Source: Microbulbifer taiwanensis
GTDB lineage: Bacteria; Pseudomonadota; Gammaproteobacteria; Pseudomonadales; Cellvibrionaceae
Length of the DNA: 64,000 bases
Direction: 5' to 3'
Assembly (NCBI RefSeq): GCF_014904815.1
Contig: NZ_JACZFR010000006.1
Span: forward strand, 62,001-126,000
Shown: one piece after another, positions 61,791-64,000 of the stretch
Numbering within the stretch: the first letter of the stretch is position 1
Layout: every line of letters begins with the position of its first letter
The notes under the pieces: generated by a model
Database searches by the model: none
Told to the model about the DNA's origin: nothing
What the model saw: only the letters and a program-made list of their open reading frames with translations
Program-made: the position numbers and the translations under genes

Positions 61791-61908
61791 CGAAAGCCTC
61801 CTCGGAAAGATTGGCAAAAAATATACGAACCTTGTCAAAAATGCCACTCGCCGGCGATGGGAAGGATGCCGACAATGCGCACACAGCAACTGAGACAGGG
61901 ACTCAACC

Positions 61909-62343
61909 ATGACCAATCCAGCCGTCAATGCGCCCAGCGCCACCTTGCCCAATACCACCGTCAGCAAGACGCCGGCCGCCAATGCCGCCGAGGCCGCGGC
62001 GCACTATGCGGCCAAACTGTCCTTTGAGACAGACTGCGCCGATGTCTGGTATGCGATCAATCACCAGCAGCGGGACTTCGTGTTGGTGGATGTGCGTATG
62101 GAGACACTCTTCGCCGCCGGTCACCTGCCCGAAGCCATCAATATCCCCACGCGCAAACTCACCCCGGCGCGCCTGGCGGAATTTCCTCAGGAAACACTGT
62201 TTGTCGTCTACTGTGCGGGGCCCCACTGCAATGGCTCCACCAAGGCAGCGTTGAAGCTCGCGCAACTGGGGCGACCGGTGAAGGAGATGATCGGCGGCGT
62301 CACCGGCTGGATCGACGAGGGCCTGGGCCTCGCCCGCGGCTGA
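61909..62343 (+). CDS. rhodanese-like sulfurtransferase
   Basis: 144 aa. An Ala/Asn/Thr-rich N-terminal 35 residues, then one rhodanese domain: VLVDVRMETLFAAGHLPEAI, IPTRKL, and active-site Cys102 in VYCAGPHCNGS, GGVTGWIDEG. Moves sulfane sulfur to a thiophilic acceptor, often linked with thiosulfate or cyanide use. No signal peptide. A GNAT gene follows directly, stop to start. Confidence 0.9.
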   Translation: MTNPAVNAPSATLPNTTVSKTPAANAAEAAAHYAAKLSFETDCADVWYAINHQQRDFVLVDVRMETLFAAGHLPEAINIPTRKLTPARLAEFPQETLFVVYCAGPHCNGSTKAALKLAQLGRPVKEMIGGVTGWIDEGLGLARG

Positions 62344-62808
62344 GTGCCAGTGGAAACCGCCATCAGGCCGGCGACGCCGGCCGATATTCCGCAATTGATC
62401 CCGCTTATCGTTGAGCACGCCGTCTTTGAAGCCGCGCCCTTCTTTGCCGACGTGCAATTTGCGCGGCGGCTCGCGGCCGCCGCCTTCGGCACGCGGCCGC
62501 GGCTGCATCTGTGGCTGGCGGCGGAGGCGGAAAAATGCATTGGCTACGCCGCCGCCAGCCGCGAATTCAGCACCTGGAGCGCATCGGAGTACCTGCACCT
62601 GGATTGCCTCTTTGTGCGCGCGGCCAGCCGTAGCGGTGGAATTGGAAGGCAGCTGGTCGCAGCGGTCGAGGCGCACGCACGGCAGATGAAACTGGCGCAA
62701 ATGCAATGGCAAACGCCGGAGTGGAACCGTCGCGCCATCGAATTTTACCGGCGCCTGGGCGCAGCAGAGTTGGCCAAGCGACGTTTTTACCTGGACATTC
62801 TCCCGTGA
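62344..62808 (+). CDS. GNAT acetyltransferase
   Basis: 154 aa from GTG 62344, immediately after the rhodanese stop; a second GTG at 62350 is equally possible. AIRPATPADIPQLIPLIVEH, LDCLFVRAASRSGGIGRQLV (acetyl-CoA loop) and TPEWNRRAIEFYRRLGAAEL are typical. Substrate unknown. Probably co-translated with the rhodanese. Confidence 0.87.
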   Translation: MPVETAIRPATPADIPQLIPLIVEHAVFEAAPFFADVQFARRLAAAAFGTRPRLHLWLAAEAEKCIGYAAASREFSTWSASEYLHLDCLFVRAASRSGGIGRQLVAAVEAHARQMKLAQMQWQTPEWNRRAIEFYRRLGAAELAKRRFYLDILP

Positions 62809-62831
62809 CGGCGATGTTTTTTCGGGTGGAT

Positions 62832-63173
62832 TCAGTTTCGGCGGACCCAGCCGAGGCTGAGCACATAGCGGGTGCCCGACTGTACTTCGCTGACGGCGTG
62901 CTCGGCGATATCCGGGCGGAAGAGTTTTATGCGCGCGCTTTCGTAGATTGGCGAATCACATAAAAACTCGCCGCCCGATTTTGCCCGCTTGATCACGATA
63001 TTGAGTCGGTAGTGCCGGCCGGAATTCACCCGGTCGGTGTGCGGGGGGATGTGCACGCCTTCCCCGAAACGCAATAGGTAGAGATCGAAAGGGAGCGGCC
63101 ATCTGGTTCCCAGAAGCAGTAATTTTTCGTAGCCGGTTTGCTGCCGGCCTTTTTCCCAGCGCCAGGGTTTCAC
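62832..63173 (-). CDS. 2OG-Fe(II) oxygenase-like protein
   Basis: 113 aa from GTG 63173, whose GTGA overlaps the stop of the LysR gene upstream. Small jelly-roll with HxD iron ligands in HIPPHTDRV, a distal His in DIAEHAVSE and an Arg in GTRYVLSLGW. This is the minimal form of the 2OG-Fe(II) family (PHD-like); substrate unknown. Translation is coupled to the LysR gene, an unusual arrangement for a regulator and its possible target. Confidence 0.78.
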   Translation of the reverse strand: MKPWRWEKGRQQTGYEKLLLLGTRWPLPFDLYLLRFGEGVHIPPHTDRVNSGRHYRLNIVIKRAKSGGEFLCDSPIYESARIKLFRPDIAEHAVSEVQSGTRYVLSLGWVRRN

Positions 63174-64000
63174 TGTGTGCTCCTCCCTTCAGCGTCGGAT
63201 CTTATCCGTTCGCGCAGAAACTCCACAAAGCGCCGCACCCGCAACGGCCGCGGTCCGGTGCCGGGGTACACGGCACTGAGCGGCGCCGAGTTGCCCCGCC
63301 AGTCGCTGAAGACCGGTACCAGCCGACCGGCATCAATGTCCTTGCGCACATCCAGTTCGCTCTTGTAGGCGAGTCCGAGCCCGTCCAGGGCCCACTCGCG
63401 CACCAGGGAGCCGTCGTTGCAGACACGGTCGCCGCTCACCTCCATCACCAGGGTTTCGCGCTTGCGCTGGAAGGGCCAGCGGCGCATGGCACTGCCGTTG
63501 CTGAAATAGACCAGGCAGTTGTGCGCCTCCAGGTCCCGCGGGTGTTTCGGACGGCCGTGCTTTTCGAGATAGGTGGGGCTCGCCACCAGCAGGCGGCGGT
63601 TATCCAAGAGCCGGCGCGCCACCAGTGCCGAGTCCGGCAGCTCGCCGCAGCGCAGCGCCAGGTCCAGGGGTTCCGACACCAGGTCGCGCATCGCATCGCC
63701 GGCCAGCAGGGTGAAGTGCACCTGGGGGTATTGGACCTGAAACTCATCCATCAGCGGGCGCAGCCACTGGCGCGCAAAATCCACCGGCGCGGTCAGGCGT
63801 ATCTCGCCGCTGATATCGGCGCAGTCGCGGTGTACCGCCTGTTGCGCATCCTCCAGCAGCGCCAGCCCCGGCTCGACACGCTCGCGGAACAGCAGGCCCT
63901 CGGGCGTCAGGCGCAGGCTGCGGGTGTTGCGTTCCACCAGGCGCACCTTCAGCTCCTCCTCCAGGCGCTTGAGGCTGGCGCTGGCGGCCGCCGGCGTGCG
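63170..64000 (-). CDS. LysR-family regulator, 5' partial at the right edge
   Basis: 277 codons visible; the start lies beyond the window end. Ends of the winged helix (ASLKRLEEELKVRLVERNTR, LRLTPEG) and the effector domain (IRLTAPVDFARQWLRPLMDE, RRLLVASPTYLEKHG) match CrgA-like LysR proteins. Stop overlaps the next gene by 4 bp. Confidence 0.92.
   Translation of the reverse strand, partial: RTPAAASASLKRLEEELKVRLVERNTRSLRLTPEGLLFRERVEPGLALLEDAQQAVHRDCADISGEIRLTAPVDFARQWLRPLMDEFQVQYPQVHFTLLAGDAMRDLVSEPLDLALRCGELPDSALVARRLLDNRRLLVASPTYLEKHGRPKHPRDLEAHNCLVYFSNGSAMRRWPFQRKRETLVMEVSGDRVCNDGSLVREWALDGLGLAYKSELDVRKDIDAGRLVPVFSDWRGNSAPLSAVYPGTGPRPLRVRRFVEFLRERIRSDAEGRSTQ

Overview
The window looks like chromosome of a marine, polysaccharide-degrading gammaproteobacterium. 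GC is high (by eye near 60%) except for one AT-richer island. A Microbulbifer or other Cellvibrionales-like bacterium is my inference from gene content: TonB receptor plus Trp-halogenase-like pair, GH81, several GH13 enzymes with linked starch-binding-like modules, SSS sugar symporter. No rRNA, tRNA or CRISPR array was seen.

Layout. 1-4590: the 3' part of a giant RTX (calcium-binding) protein that runs in from the left edge. 4717-8952: a membrane-embedded AraC-type regulator divergent from a secreted GH81 beta-1,3-glucanase with a CBM6. 9045-16455: sodium/sugar symporter, glucokinase, TonB-dependent receptor and flavin-dependent halogenase-like protein. 16578-19428 (minus strand): universal stress protein, DUF3014 protein and lipoprotein esterase. 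19581-35641: an alpha-glucan (starch, glycogen, pullulan) locus with three GH13 amylases and a type I pullulanase on the plus strand, a GH13 lipoprotein and a GH31 alpha-glucosidase on the minus strand, and an SLC45-like MFS transporter. 35949-40198: AGCS amino-acid symporter, L,D-transpeptidase, AraC regulator and EamA exporter.

About 40.4-46.5 kb is a mobile-integron-like gene cassette array without a visible integrase. Small, mostly AT-rich, same-strand genes are each followed by attC-like sites. One site closely resembles Vibrio VCRs, two others are nearly the same as each other, and one has a 32-bp stem with extrahelical bases. The array has an IS1182-type transposase remnant and a truncated GNAT gene in it.

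46.6-64.0 kb is ordinary accessory chromosome: DUF1801/YdeI protein, a MocR regulator divergent from a cupin-GST operon, SDR, VOC proteins, a proton P-type ATPase translationally coupled to a PPK2 polyphosphate kinase, NIPSNAP, an SDR plus monooxygenase pair with a LysR, a GlxA-type regulator divergent from a rhodanese, and a LysR gene (cut by the right edge) overlapping a 2OG-Fe(II) oxygenase gene.

How the sugar genes fit together (inference): extracellular and surface-anchored GH13/GH81 enzymes cut glucans, the TonB receptor brings oligosaccharides into the periplasm, GH31 and lipoprotein amylases trim them, SSS and MFS transporters import glucose or maltose across the inner membrane, and glucokinase phosphorylates glucose. 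Three families of short intergenic palindromes are scattered at gene ends through the sugar region.
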